This document shows, piece by piece, positions 1 through 8,550 of a stretch of DNA of 47,189 nucleotides (position 1 is its first letter; each line of letters opens with the position of its first letter). The translations under genes were made by a program, and so were the position numbers. The notes beneath the pieces were generated by a model. That model saw only the letters and a list, made by a program, of their open reading frames with translations, was not told where the DNA came from and searched no databases. The DNA lies in assembly GCA_900770705.1 (NCBI GenBank), contig CAAGLF010000077.1:1-47189 (forward strand), written 5' to 3'. Source of the stretch: Bacteroidaceae bacterium. GTDB taxonomy: Bacteria > Bacteroidota > Bacteroidia > Bacteroidales > Bacteroidaceae.

Positions 1-526
1 TCTTGAAATTCACTTCTTTGTGGGCGGTGGCATCGAGGTCCATCAGCTTCCCAATAATGCGTTTGCGCACAAAATACTGGCAGTACTTATACCCACGGTC
101 GAGATAAATGGCGCCGACAAGGGCTTCGAAAGCATTGCCGCCCAGATAGGAGTTGTGGGCGTTCTGCTTCGCGGTGGACTGGAGCAGATGGTCGAGTCCA
201 AGCTCCTTGGCCAGACGATTCAGGCTCTCGCGCTGTACAATTTTGGAGCGGGTGGCGGTCAGGAAACCCTCGCGCTTACGCTCGAAGTGGTGGAAGAGAA
301 TGTCTGCCACCACACTGTCGAGCACGGCATCGCCGAGAAATTCGAGCCGCTCGTTATTAAGCGAACGCCCCTTGCTATTGCGGTATTCGTGAGACTTATG
401 GGCAAACGCAATACGATAGAGCTCTACATTCTTAGGATAGAAGCCAAGAATGCGGTAAAGTGCGGCGTGAAAGTCCTTGTCCTTACGAAAGAGGAGCATC
501 ACGCGGTCGAAAATGTTCGTTGTCAT
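1..526 (-). CDS. rnc: Ribonuclease III, 3' end cut off by the window edge
   Basis: Endoribonuclease that cleaves double-stranded RNA in rRNA and mRNA processing. The frame is open from an ATG at 526 to the window edge and gives 175 residues. The RNase III signature NERLEFLGDAVLD lies at residues 58-70, with catalytic Glu62, Asp66 and Asp70. The second helix GNAFEALVGAIYLD (130-143) carries Glu134. The position of the second E. coli metal-binding Asp is Asn131, which I recall as usual in Bacteroidetes. The dsRNA-binding domain would follow 'KEVNF' and lies outside the window. The reading frame continues upstream of 526 without a Met, so this ATG is the only plausible start; it has no Shine-Dalgarno. 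It sits downstream of acpP and fabF on the same strand, a common Bacteroidetes order. Confidence 0.95.
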   Translation of the reverse strand, partial: MTTNIFDRVMLLFRKDKDFHAALYRILGFYPKNVELYRIAFAHKSHEYRNSKGRSLNNERLEFLGDAVLDSVVADILFHHFERKREGFLTATRSKIVQRESLNRLAKELGLDHLLQSTAKQNAHNSYLGGNAFEALVGAIYLDRGYKYCQYFVRKRIIGKLMDLDATAHKEVNFK

Positions 527-699
527 ATAGTCGTGCAGCAAACGGGCCCACCCCGATAGAAAAGTAAACGGGTAGGCAGGAGGACGAGGCGGATATGCCT
601 CCGGCAGGTACAATGCCACGCGGCATCGACACCGGTCGGTGGGCGTTCTCGTCTACCGGCTTACTCGTTTACCAGGGTAAGCCCGTTTCTCCGGGCTGT
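527..699 (-). promoter_or_regulatory. Structured gap between fabF and rnc
   Basis: This 173-base gap holds several small stems: AGCCCG/CGGGCT (680-685 with 692-697, just after the fabF stop), GGCTTAC/GTAAGCC (658-664 with 677-683, which competes with the first) and ATGCC/GGCAT (613-617 with 622-626). No stem is followed by a U tract on the minus strand, so a terminator is not supported. The gap would be the 5' leader of rnc in a fabF-rnc transcript. RNase III autoregulation by cutting its own leader is known in E. coli; whether it applies here is inference. Confidence 0.35.
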
Positions 700-1965
700 T
701 TAGTCTTCGTACTTCTTCACGATGCAGCAGGCATTGTGTCCACCGAACCCGAACGTATTGCTGAGCGCGGCACGGATGGGGCGCTGCTGCGCCTTGTTGA
801 AGGTGAAGTTGAGGTTATAGTCGATATTCTCGTCGTTGTCGCCCTCCTCGTGATTGATGGTAGGGGGCACAATGTCGTTTTTCACGGCCAGACAGCACAC
901 CAGTGCCTCCACAGCGCCGGCTGCACCGAGCAAGTGTCCGGTCATTGACTTGGTGGAGGAAATGTTGAGTTGATAGGCATGTTCGCCAAAGAGTTGGGTA
1001 ATGGCCTTCACCTCGGAGATATCTCCCACGGGCGTAGACGTGCCGTGAACATTGATATAGTCGATGTCCTCGGGCTGCATACCGGCGTCTTCGAGGGCGT
1101 TGCTCATCACGAGATTGGCGCCCAGTCCCTCAGGATGGGAAGCCGTAATATGATGGGCATCGGCCGACATGCCCACGCCGGCGAGCTCGCAGTAGATGCG
1201 TGCTCCGCGTGCCTTGGCGTGCTCCAGCTCCTCCAGGATGAGCATACCGGCACCTTCGCCCATCACGAAGCCGTCGCGACTGGCGGAGAAGGGGCGGGAA
1301 GCGCGGGCGGGGTCGTCGTTGCGCGTGGAGAGGGCGTGCATAGCAGTAAAGCCGCCTACACCGCAGGGCCAGATAGCGGCCTCAGCACCTCCGGTCACCA
1401 TCACATTGGCCTTTCCGAGGCGTATCAAGTTGAACGCATCGGCCAGCGCGTTGGTCGAGGAAGCGCAGGCAGAGGTGGTGGTGTAGTTAGGTCCGTGGAA
1501 GCCGTAGTTGATGGAGATCTGACCGGAAGCTATGTCCGCAATCATTTTGGGGATAAAGAAGGGATTGAACTTCGGTCCCATTTTTTCGCCGTTGAGCGCC
1601 CAGTTGCCAGCCTCTTCCTCGAAGGTGTGGATACCACCTATGCCGACACCGAGCACGACGCCGATACGGTTTTTGTCGACCGTCTCGAGGTCAAGTCCGG
1701 AGTCATTGATGGCTTCCTGTGCGGCCACAATGGCATACTGTTCGTAGAGATCCATCTTGCGCGCGTCCTTGCGGTCGATGAAGTCGGTAGCGTTGAAATT
1801 CTTTACCTCGCAGGCGAATTGCGCCTTGAACTGCGAAGCGTCGAAGTGAGTGATGGGGGCGGCACCGCTGACACCTTTGAGCAAATTCTCCCAAGTTTCC
1901 TTAACGGTATTTCCCACGGGGGTCAGGGCTCCCAGGCCGGTGACTACTACTCTTTTGAGTTCCAT
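700..1965 (-). CDS. fabF: 3-oxoacyl-[acyl-carrier-protein] synthase II
   Basis: Condensing enzyme of fatty acid elongation: it joins malonyl-ACP to an acyl chain in the cytoplasm. The 421-residue length fits the KAS II family. The Cys-His-His triad is visible as Cys167 in TSACASS, His307 in NVHGTSTPVGD and His344 in SMTGHLLGAAGA. The N-terminal RVVVTGLGALTPVG is the usual thiolase-fold start. It lies 192 bases downstream of acpP, its substrate carrier, on the same strand, with rnc following. The ATG at 1965 is the first in frame and matches the family N-terminus exactly. Confidence 0.97.
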   Translation of the reverse strand: MELKRVVVTGLGALTPVGNTVKETWENLLKGVSGAAPITHFDASQFKAQFACEVKNFNATDFIDRKDARKMDLYEQYAIVAAQEAINDSGLDLETVDKNRIGVVLGVGIGGIHTFEEEAGNWALNGEKMGPKFNPFFIPKMIADIASGQISINYGFHGPNYTTTSACASSTNALADAFNLIRLGKANVMVTGGAEAAIWPCGVGGFTAMHALSTRNDDPARASRPFSASRDGFVMGEGAGMLILEELEHAKARGARIYCELAGVGMSADAHHITASHPEGLGANLVMSNALEDAGMQPEDIDYINVHGTSTPVGDISEVKAITQLFGEHAYQLNISSTKSMTGHLLGAAGAVEALVCCLAVKNDIVPPTINHEEGDNDENIDYNLNFTFNKAQQRPIRAALSNTFGFGGHNACCIVKKYED

Positions 1966-2157
1966 AAGCAGTTGTTGGTGATTATATAGAGGTTACACAA
2001 ACCACTTATGGAGCCGGCAGGCGGCCACTTCCGGCCATCCGGCCGACTCCATAAGTAGCGAAAGGCTTAACGTTTGACGCGCCAGCGGATGAAACCCCGC
2101 TGTGGGCGGCATACGTTAAACCTTCCGTTCAACTTTGGTGCGTCAAAACGTAAAAGT
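1966..2157 (-). promoter_or_regulatory. Intercistronic stem-loops between acpP and fabF
   Basis: Two long-range stems can form in the acpP-fabF transcript. One pairs TAACGTTTGACGC (2068-2080) with the near-complement at 2140-2153. The other pairs ACTTATGGAG (2004-2013) with CTCCATAAGT (2047-2056), with GGCC-rich pairing inside. Neither has a strong U tract. They could protect the 3' end of acpP mRNA or reduce read-through, allowing more carrier protein than synthase; that role is inference. No -33/-7 promoter pair was recognised here. Confidence 0.4.
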
Positions 2158-2394
2158 TTACTCGGCAGCGTTCTCAATGTAAGCGATAGCGTCGCCAACG
2201 GTAGAGATCTTCTCAGCCTGGTCGTCGGGAATGGAGATTCCAAACTGCTTTTCAAATTCCATGATGAGCTCTACGGTGTCGAGAGAATCTGCACCGAGGT
2301 CATTGGCGAAACTTGCTTCGTTCTTAACTTCTGCCTCATCAACGCTGAGCTTTTCAACGATGATAGCTTTTACTTTTGCTTCAATATCAGACAT
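2158..2394 (-). CDS. acpP: Acyl carrier protein
   Basis: Small acidic carrier of growing fatty acyl chains. It is 78 residues long, the standard length. The phosphopantetheine attachment serine is Ser37 in DLGADSLD, followed by the conserved helix TVELIMEFEKQFGISIPDDQAEKI. Start is the ATG at 2394; the upstream bases are AT-rich and lack a Shine-Dalgarno, as expected in Bacteroidetes. A well-formed promoter lies about 140 bases upstream (2534-2565). fabF follows on the same strand. Confidence 0.98.
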   Translation of the reverse strand: MSDIEAKVKAIIVEKLSVDEAEVKNEASFANDLGADSLDTVELIMEFEKQFGISIPDDQAEKISTVGDAIAYIENAAE

Positions 2395-2533
2395 AGTGTT
2401 CTAATTTTGAGATTAATAAATTTATTTTCTTTAATTATCTGTTACACAAATATTTGATTTTCAGAGGAACACATCGTTTCCCCCGACGGCCCGAAACGGA
2501 AGCGCAACGCCCTTTTCCGAACCTTTGAGGCTG

Positions 2534-2565
2534 CAAAAGTAATGCTATTTCCCTACATAGCCAAG
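2534..2565 (-). promoter_or_regulatory. Promoter of acpP
   Basis: On the minus strand CTTG (2565-2562) is followed after 20 bases by TACTTTTG (2541-2534), matching the Bacteroidetes TTTG-N19-21-TAnnTTTG pattern with one mismatch in the -33 box. The -33 box is embedded in GCTTGGC, which is also found before rpsO and rbfA. It predicts a leader of about 130 bases. Confidence 0.7.
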
Positions 2566-2866
2566 CATTTTGGCGAAAAACGTAGAAAAACCTGCACATT
2601 TTTTTTCATTTTGTGCCTTTCTGAGAGATATTCCCGCCCTTTCTGATATATCACGCGCCGCCATTCGCCGACTCACGACTCCCTGCCACGCAAATGGAAG
2701 GAAGCGACGCCCTGGCATATACCCTGCCGTCCGCGCACACGCCACTGACCAGAGCCAGAGACAAGGGGAGAGACGTTCGCCCCCTGGCCGCCCTCCCGAC
2801 TCTGCGCCCGAAGACATTGCACACCACCACTCTTCGCGACAATAAGAAGAAAGTACGCAGAAGAAA
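2566..2866. other. Intergenic stretch without a recognised gene
   Basis: Between the acpP promoter and the 2867 inverted repeat lies a GC-rich stretch (about 2660-2840). Open frames exist on both strands, but none has family-like sequence, a conserved start or a signal peptide. A 10-base GGAAGGAAGC at about 2696 recalls SRP RNA, but the closing pairs of its loop are missing. Nothing can be supported here. Confidence 0.4.
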
Positions 2867-2936
2867 CTCCGCAAAAGAAATTTTTTTCGCGGTGGAAAAC
2901 TTAAGTTTCTCCGTCCTAAAAATTTCTTTTGCGGAG
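2867..2936. repeat. 19-bp inverted repeat downstream of hisS
   Basis: The arms at 2867-2885 and 2918-2936 are perfect 19-base complements (CTCCGCAAAAGAAATTTTT and its reverse complement). The loop contains a second palindrome, AAACTTAAGTTT (2897-2908). It begins 43 bases after the hisS stop on the minus strand, so it can act as a hisS terminator. Its AAATTTTTTTCGCGG core resembles the mosaic modules found elsewhere in this window. Confidence 0.7.
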
Positions 2937-2978
2937 CATTTTTACCGTATTTCGCGTAAAAACGCAAAAACAAGGTTT

Positions 2979-4349
2979 CTATCTGCACAAAATGCGGTCT
3001 ACCAACTCATTAATACTGAGTAAGGCCTGCTCTCCGGTTTGCATATTTTTAAGCGTCACTTTGCCGTGTTGCATTTCCGTTTCGCCCACGAGGGCTACGT
3101 AGGGGATGTTGCGGGCGTTGGCATAGGACATCTGCTTTTTCATCTTGGCCGCGTCAGGATAGACCTCGGTAGCGATGCCTGCCCGGCGCGCCTCGGCAGC
3201 CAGCCGCAGACAGCAGGCGGCTTCGGCGGCCCCGAAATTGATGAAGAGCAGACTGACGTCGCTCTGCAGGTTGTCAGGGAAGAGATCGAGCTGCAGGAGC
3301 ACGTCGTAGATTCGGTCGGCGCCGAAACTGATGCCCACCCCGCTCAGGCCGGGCAGTCCGAAGATGCCCGTCAGGTTGTCGTAGCGTCCGCCTCCGGTAA
3401 TACTGCCTATCGTAACGTCGAGGCTCTTCACCTCGAATATACAGCCCGTGTAGTAGTTGAGGCCACGGGCGAGGGTCAGGTCGAACTCGAGCTGGTTTCT
3501 GAGGGCGCCGGCGGCTTCGACAGCCGAGAGCACGGTGTCCACCTCGTCGCACCCCTTCAGTCCGACCTCGCTTGCGGCGAGTACCCGGCGGATGGTGGCC
3601 AGTTTCTCGGCGTTGGTGCCGCTCATAGCGATGATGGGACGCAGCTGCTCCACCTGCGCCGCACTGAGGCCGGCGGCGGTGAGTTCTGCCTCGACGCCTT
3701 CAACGCCAATCTTGTCGAGCTTGTCGATGGCCACGGTGATATCCACAATTTTGTCGGCCGCCCCGAGTACTTCGGCAATGCCAGACAGAATTTTCCGGTT
3801 GTTTATTTTAATGCACACGCGGGTACCGAGCCGTGTGAACACTTCGTCGACGATTTGCACGAGTTCCACCTCGCAGAGCAGGGAGTCTGTGCCCACGATG
3901 TCGGCATCGCACTGGTAGAACTCGCGGTAGCGCCCCTTCTGCGGCCGGTCTGCGCGCCATACAGGCTGTATCTGGTAGCGCTTGAAGGGCATCTGGAGCT
4001 CGTCGCGGTGCTGCACGACATAGCGGGCGAAGGGCACGGTAAGGTCGTAGCGCAACCCCTTTTCCGCAAAGCGGGGCGCGAGCTGCGCGGGGGTCTTGTC
4101 GGCATAGTCTTCAGTGGTAACCGTCTTCTTGAAGTCTCCGGAGTTGAGAATTTTGAAGAGGAGTTTATCGCCTTCTTCGCCATATTTCCCCATCAGCGTG
4201 GAGAGATTTTCCATAGCCGGCGTCTCTATGCGACTGAAGCCGTAGAGGCGGTACACCTGCCGTATGGTGTCGAAGATATAGTTGCGGCGCGCGGTCTCGA
4301 GGGGCGAGAAGTCGCGCGTACCCTTTGGTATAGAAGGTTTCTGTGCCAT
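2979..4349 (-). CDS. hisS: Histidyl-tRNA synthetase
   Basis: Charges tRNA-His with histidine in the cytoplasm. It has 456 residues and begins with the family opening PKGTRDFSP. Class II motif 1 lies around YGFSRIETPAMEN, and motif 2 around WRADRPQKGRYREFYQCDADIVG. The histidine-specific loop is seen as LARGLNYYTG, and motif 3 as GVGISFGADRIYDVL. A C-terminal anticodon-binding domain follows (about residues 365-456). The gene starts only 31 bases after the stop of the secreted nuclease gene on the same strand, so the two may share a transcript. A 19-bp inverted repeat lies just downstream. Confidence 0.97.
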   Translation of the reverse strand: MAQKPSIPKGTRDFSPLETARRNYIFDTIRQVYRLYGFSRIETPAMENLSTLMGKYGEEGDKLLFKILNSGDFKKTVTTEDYADKTPAQLAPRFAEKGLRYDLTVPFARYVVQHRDELQMPFKRYQIQPVWRADRPQKGRYREFYQCDADIVGTDSLLCEVELVQIVDEVFTRLGTRVCIKINNRKILSGIAEVLGAADKIVDITVAIDKLDKIGVEGVEAELTAAGLSAAQVEQLRPIIAMSGTNAEKLATIRRVLAASEVGLKGCDEVDTVLSAVEAAGALRNQLEFDLTLARGLNYYTGCIFEVKSLDVTIGSITGGGRYDNLTGIFGLPGLSGVGISFGADRIYDVLLQLDLFPDNLQSDVSLLFINFGAAEAACCLRLAAEARRAGIATEVYPDAAKMKKQMSYANARNIPYVALVGETEMQHGKVTLKNMQTGEQALLSINELVDRILCR

Positions 4350-4380
4350 AGTGTCTGTGATGTTTCTGTGGTAAGTCTGT

Positions 4381-5520
4381 TTATTCCGCCTCCTTCACGA
4401 GGAAAATCTGCGTGGGCAGGTGGTCGCTGTAGCCGTTGAGCCAAGTGCCTCCGGCCGTGGTGCGGAGCGGTCCTCCCTTGTATCGGCCTTCCTGCTGTAT
4501 GAGATATTCGCGGTAGAACACCTCGTGTTTGTAGAACTTGAGCTGCTTGCGGTTGTCGCCGAGCAGGTTGCCGGTGAAAATGATCTGATCGAAGAGGTTC
4601 CACTTTCCGTTGTAGAGCAGGGTGCCCTGGCCGGTCTTGTAGAGCATATCGTACCAGGGGTTGTAGAGGTCGTCGTCCTTGCACTTCTCGGGCTTCCGGA
4701 GCGCACGGAGGCCCTCGGTGACGCTCGGGTCTTTGGGATCGTCGTTCAAGTCGCCCATAATAATGACTTTCGAGCCGGGATCCTGCTTGAGGAGTGCGTC
4801 CTTGAGGCAGCGCACCTGATAGCCGGCGCGTTCGCGGGCGGGACTGGCGGCCGCGCGGCTGGGCCAGTGGTTGACGATGAAGTGCAGCTTCTCACCGGCC
4901 AGGCGTCCGCTGACCACGAGGAATCCGCGAGTGATATGCGTAGTGTCACCCTTGAGCTCTGTGTAGGCCCTCACTTTGCCCTTACTGTCGACGTAGAAGC
5001 CCAGGTCGACGTCGGGTTGCTTCGGGTCGAGATAGTAGTAAGGCACCAGCATACTGTCCTCCACCTGGAAGAGGCGGGGATTGTAGAGTAAGGCACAGTC
5101 GACGCCGCGGCGGTCGGGACCGTCGAAGTGGACAGCCCGGTAACCGCGCCCGCGGAGCAGTTCCTGCTTCAGGAGGTCGTGGAGCACATGCTTGTTTTCG
5201 ACCTCCGAAAGTCCGACGACGGCCGCGCCGCGCGGATTGCGGAGCTTGCCCATCTGGGTACAGAGTTCGGAGACGACGCGGGCGATGTTGCCGAGCTTGG
5301 CCTCGTACTTCATCAGATTCCACTTGTAAGAGCCGTCGGGCAGGAACTCGTAGTCGTTCTTTCCGGCATCGTGCCAGGTATCAAAGAGGTTCTCAACATT
5401 GTAGAAGGCCACGCCATAGAGACGCAACTGGGTGTTGCCCTGCGCCCAAAGCGACATCGTCGCACTTGAAAGCCAGAAGGCCAGAAGCATTACACACGGA
5501 AGGAAAATTTTCTTCATCAT
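4381..5520 (-). CDS. Secreted endonuclease/exonuclease/phosphatase family protein
   Basis: Predicted exported metal-dependent phosphodiesterase of the DNase I-like fold, probably a nuclease. From the ATG at 5520 it has 379 residues; the next codon is also ATG. A signal peptide (KKIFLPCVMLLAFWLSS...WAQ) ends near residue 26. All DNase I-like motifs are visible in order: FYNVENLFD (Asn), GLSEVENK (catalytic Glu), DRRGVD, VNHWPSR (His), MGDLNDDP (Asp/Asn), WNLFDQII and YSDHLP (final Asp-His). The frame also allows an earlier start at 5535, which would put a Phe-rich stretch before the signal peptide and is less likely. It diverges from the TonB-receptor operon, and hisS follows after 31 bases. 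Substrate is inferred from the neighbouring second nuclease; a phosphatase role cannot be excluded. Confidence 0.88.
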   Translation of the reverse strand: MMKKIFLPCVMLLAFWLSSATMSLWAQGNTQLRLYGVAFYNVENLFDTWHDAGKNDYEFLPDGSYKWNLMKYEAKLGNIARVVSELCTQMGKLRNPRGAAVVGLSEVENKHVLHDLLKQELLRGRGYRAVHFDGPDRRGVDCALLYNPRLFQVEDSMLVPYYYLDPKQPDVDLGFYVDSKGKVRAYTELKGDTTHITRGFLVVSGRLAGEKLHFIVNHWPSRAAASPARERAGYQVRCLKDALLKQDPGSKVIIMGDLNDDPKDPSVTEGLRALRKPEKCKDDDLYNPWYDMLYKTGQGTLLYNGKWNLFDQIIFTGNLLGDNRKQLKFYKHEVFYREYLIQQEGRYKGGPLRTTAGGTWLNGYSDHLPTQIFLVKEAE

Positions 5521-5535
5521 ACAAAAGAAAAACAA

Positions 5536-5826
5536 AGGAGATATATTTTTGCAGGCCGCAAATATCTTAAAAAAAAACGAGAGGCCAGCATTTTTTTCAC
5601 GAAAATGAAAAATTTAATAAGATTGTAAAACCATAATGGAATAAATTTTTGTAGCTTTGCCACCTCAACGCCATTCAACCTGCCCTCCTGTAGAAACTGG
5701 CGGCCCTGTAGGGGAAACTACAGCCACAGAAGCGAGCCGTTTCACAGCCCTACTTCCGCCGCCGGAGTACAGAAGGCCATCCACATTCTGAAAACAAAAC
5801 ATTTCTTCCAAACCAAACACAACATT
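5536..5826. promoter_or_regulatory. Divergent promoter region, nuclease and TonB receptor
   Basis: This 291-base gap is AT-rich in its first half. On the plus strand TAGCTTTG (5652-5659) fits the -7 box for the receptor operon. The best upstream match is ATTG at 5622-5625, 26 bases away, which is longer than usual. On the minus strand TATTTG at about 5568 could serve the nuclease gene. The receptor leader contains a CTGTAG/CTACAG hairpin (5706-5711 with 5718-5723) and a second CTGTAG copy at 5688. Confidence 0.4.
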
Positions 5827-8505
5827 ATGAGTAAAGGTGCAATGCTATTGGCCGTTGCCGCCTGCCTGGTCACGACGGCCACAGCGCAGACCACGGCGGC
5901 CGACACCCTGAAAATCAACGACGACAACGCCGACTTCACATTCACGGAGACGCAGCTCGACGAAGACGGAGACGCAGCCCAAACCGTTTCGTCGATAGTA
6001 GCTTCCAAGAGCGACCCCTTCCTCTCCGAAGTGGGCTACCTGTTCAGTCCGATGCGCTTCCGCGTTCGAGGTTACGACAACGCCTACAACAGCGTGTATA
6101 TGAACGGACTCCAGCTCAACGACCTCGAACTCGGACGCTTCAGCTACGGAATGATCGGCGGAATGAACGACGCCACACGCAACCAGGAAGGCGTTAGCTC
6201 GTTCGATGCCAACAATTTCGGATTCACCGGCGTAGGCGGCGGTTCCAACATCAACACACGCGCCAGCCAGTTCGCACAGGGCAACAAGCTGGCGCTCTCG
6301 GGCTGCAACCGCAACTACACGACCCGCGCTATGTTCACCCACGCCACCGGACTCAGCAACAAGGGATGGGCATTTGCCGGCACCATCGGCTACCGCTGGG
6401 CCAACGAAGGCGTCATCGAAGGCACTTTCTACAACTCCTTCAGCTATCTGCTTTCGCTCGAAAAGCGCTTCAACAAGCGCCACAGCCTTTCCCTCGTCAC
6501 CTTCGGCTCACCCACAGAACGCGCACAGCAAAGCGCCTCCACCGAAGAGGCCTACTGGCTCGCCAACTCCCACTACTATAACTCCAACTGGGGATACCAG
6601 AACGGCGAAAAGCGCAACGCACGCGTCGTGAACGACTTCGAGCCTACTGCCCTGCTCACCTGGGACTGGAATATCAGCAAGTCGGCCAAGCTCAGCACCA
6701 CGGCCGGATTCAAGTACAGTATGTACAGCTCCACAGCCCTCGGCTGGAACGGCGATGCCTACGACCCGCGACCGGACTACTACAAGAACCTGCCCTCCGC
6801 TGTCTTCGACGTCTACGACCCCGAAAAGAACAACCCCGACTACCTCGCAGAAAATCCCTTCCTGCTCGACCAGTACAACGACCTCGTAGACTACTGGACC
6901 TCCAGCAAGGCCAACCGTCAGATCAACTGGGACAGGATGTACTACGTCAACGCACAGAACGAGCAGAACGGCGGCGAAACCCTCTACTATCAAGAGCGGC
7001 GCCACAACGACCAGCAGGTATTCGCCTTCAACACCACCCTCAACCAGTCTGTCGGACGTAAGCACAAGTACGCCCTCGGCCTGCAGCTGAACACCACCAA
7101 AGGTATGCACTACAAGACGATGGCCGACCTGCTCGGCGGCACCAAATACGTGGACTACGACAAGTTTGCCGCCAACGACTACGGACGCAACTCGCAGGAA
7201 GCACAAAACGACCTACGCAACCCCAACCGCCAAATCCAGGTCGACGACAAGTTCGGCTACAACTACGACATCTACGTGAACAAGGCCAAGCTGTGGGCAC
7301 AGTACCAACTGAACAGCGGCTGGTTCGGACTTAACCTCGGCGGATACGGCGAAGGCACCACCATCGAGCGCGACGGCAAAATGCAGAACGGACGCGCTCC
7401 CGAAAACTCATACGGAAAAAGCGGCCAAGCCCAATTCCTGGGCGGCGGCGGCAAGCTCAGCCTCATCTTCCGGCCCATCGCCAACCACCGCATCGTCCTG
7501 AGCGGCGGCTGGGACAGCCAGGCACCACTCGCCCGCAACAGCTTTGTAGCACCCCGTATGCAAAACAACTTCGTAGACAACCTGACGCTCGAGGACATCC
7601 TCTCGACAGAAGTTTCCTACCTCTTCCGCTTCGGCGACCTCACCGGTAAAATCGCCGGCTACTACACGAAGTTTATGAATCAGGTAGAACAGACCGCCTT
7701 CTACAACGACCAGGAAGAGCGATTCACCTATCTGACGATGAACAACATAGACAAGGAGCACTACGGACTCGAATTCGCACTGAACTACCAGATGACAAGC
7801 AACTTCTCCGTCAACTTCCTCGGCTCCGTAGGCGAAGCGAAATACACCAACAACCCCTACGCACAGGTCAACTACGAAGGAATGGACGCCAGCACCATCG
7901 AGTCGCTCAACGTCTGGAAAAACCCCGTCACCGGCGCCGCTATGCCGCTCTGCGTCGTGGCTAAGGACACGCACGTGGGCTCCACACCCCTCACCGCCCT
8001 CAGCTTGGGACTCGACTACAACACCAACGGCTGGTTCTTCGGCATTAACCTCAACTACTACGACCGCGTATTCGTGGGCTACAGCCAGTATCGCCGCCTA
8101 AGCAACGTTATCGCCAACTACACCGCTTCCGGCATCGACGAAAACGGCCTGCCCAGCTTCTCCTTCGACCCCAAGGAATACAGCGAACAAGGCGGAGTGC
8201 TCTTCGACAAAGACGGCAACATCGTCGACAGCCAGACGGCACAGCAGGAGCAGTTCGACGGCGGCTTTATGCTTGACGCGTCCATCGGCAAGTTCATCCG
8301 GATGAAAAAAGGCAAGAGCCTGAGCATCAACCTCAGCCTCCAGAACATCACCAACAACAGAAATCTCCGCACCGGCGGATATGAGCAGAACCGCGACGAC
8401 TTCTACAACACCGGCGTGGCCCGCTCCTATAAGTTCTCCCGGAACTCGAAGTACTACTACGCCAACGCCTTCAACTTCTTCCTCAACATCGGCTTCCGCT
8501 TCTGA
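5827..8505 (+). CDS. TonB-dependent outer membrane receptor
   Basis: Predicted outer-membrane barrel with an N-terminal plug, energised by TonB. It has 892 residues. A signal peptide (MLLAVAACLVTTATAQ) is followed by a short acidic region and a plug with FRVRGYDNAYNSVYMNGLQLND. The rest is a series of alternating aromatic strands typical of a 22-strand barrel, ending in the outer-membrane signal FFLNIGFRF with terminal Phe. The N-terminal carboxypeptidase-regulatory domain of SusC-type receptors is missing, and no SusD homologue follows, so this is not a standard polysaccharide locus. The next three genes encode surface lipoproteins, one a nuclease. Uptake of nucleic acid fragments is inference from that context. 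Confidence 0.88.
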   Translation: MSKGAMLLAVAACLVTTATAQTTAADTLKINDDNADFTFTETQLDEDGDAAQTVSSIVASKSDPFLSEVGYLFSPMRFRVRGYDNAYNSVYMNGLQLNDLELGRFSYGMIGGMNDATRNQEGVSSFDANNFGFTGVGGGSNINTRASQFAQGNKLALSGCNRNYTTRAMFTHATGLSNKGWAFAGTIGYRWANEGVIEGTFYNSFSYLLSLEKRFNKRHSLSLVTFGSPTERAQQSASTEEAYWLANSHYYNSNWGYQNGEKRNARVVNDFEPTALLTWDWNISKSAKLSTTAGFKYSMYSSTALGWNGDAYDPRPDYYKNLPSAVFDVYDPEKNNPDYLAENPFLLDQYNDLVDYWTSSKANRQINWDRMYYVNAQNEQNGGETLYYQERRHNDQQVFAFNTTLNQSVGRKHKYALGLQLNTTKGMHYKTMADLLGGTKYVDYDKFAANDYGRNSQEAQNDLRNPNRQIQVDDKFGYNYDIYVNKAKLWAQYQLNSGWFGLNLGGYGEGTTIERDGKMQNGRAPENSYGKSGQAQFLGGGGKLSLIFRPIANHRIVLSGGWDSQAPLARNSFVAPRMQNNFVDNLTLEDILSTEVSYLFRFGDLTGKIAGYYTKFMNQVEQTAFYNDQEERFTYLTMNNIDKEHYGLEFALNYQMTSNFSVNFLGSVGEAKYTNNPYAQVNYEGMDASTIESLNVWKNPVTGAAMPLCVVAKDTHVGSTPLTALSLGLDYNTNGWFFGINLNYYDRVFVGYSQYRRLSNVIANYTASGIDENGLPSFSFDPKEYSEQGGVLFDKDGNIVDSQTAQQEQFDGGFMLDASIGKFIRMKKGKSLSINLSLQNITNNRNLRTGGYEQNRDDFYNTGVARSYKFSRNSKYYYANAFNFFLNIGFRF

Positions 8506-8550
8506 CGCGAAACCGAACGAACCGACGTGAAAAAAGAAATGAAAACCGAT

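Noticed and set aside
2690..2725. SRP RNA apical loop
   Set aside because: GGAAGGAAGC matches, but the bases that should close the GGAA loop do not pair and the flanking stem is missing.
2545..2988. Protein gene of 147 residues on the minus strand downstream of hisS
   Set aside because: Its product is low-complexity, with no recognisable domain, and it spans the 19-bp inverted repeat and the acpP promoter.
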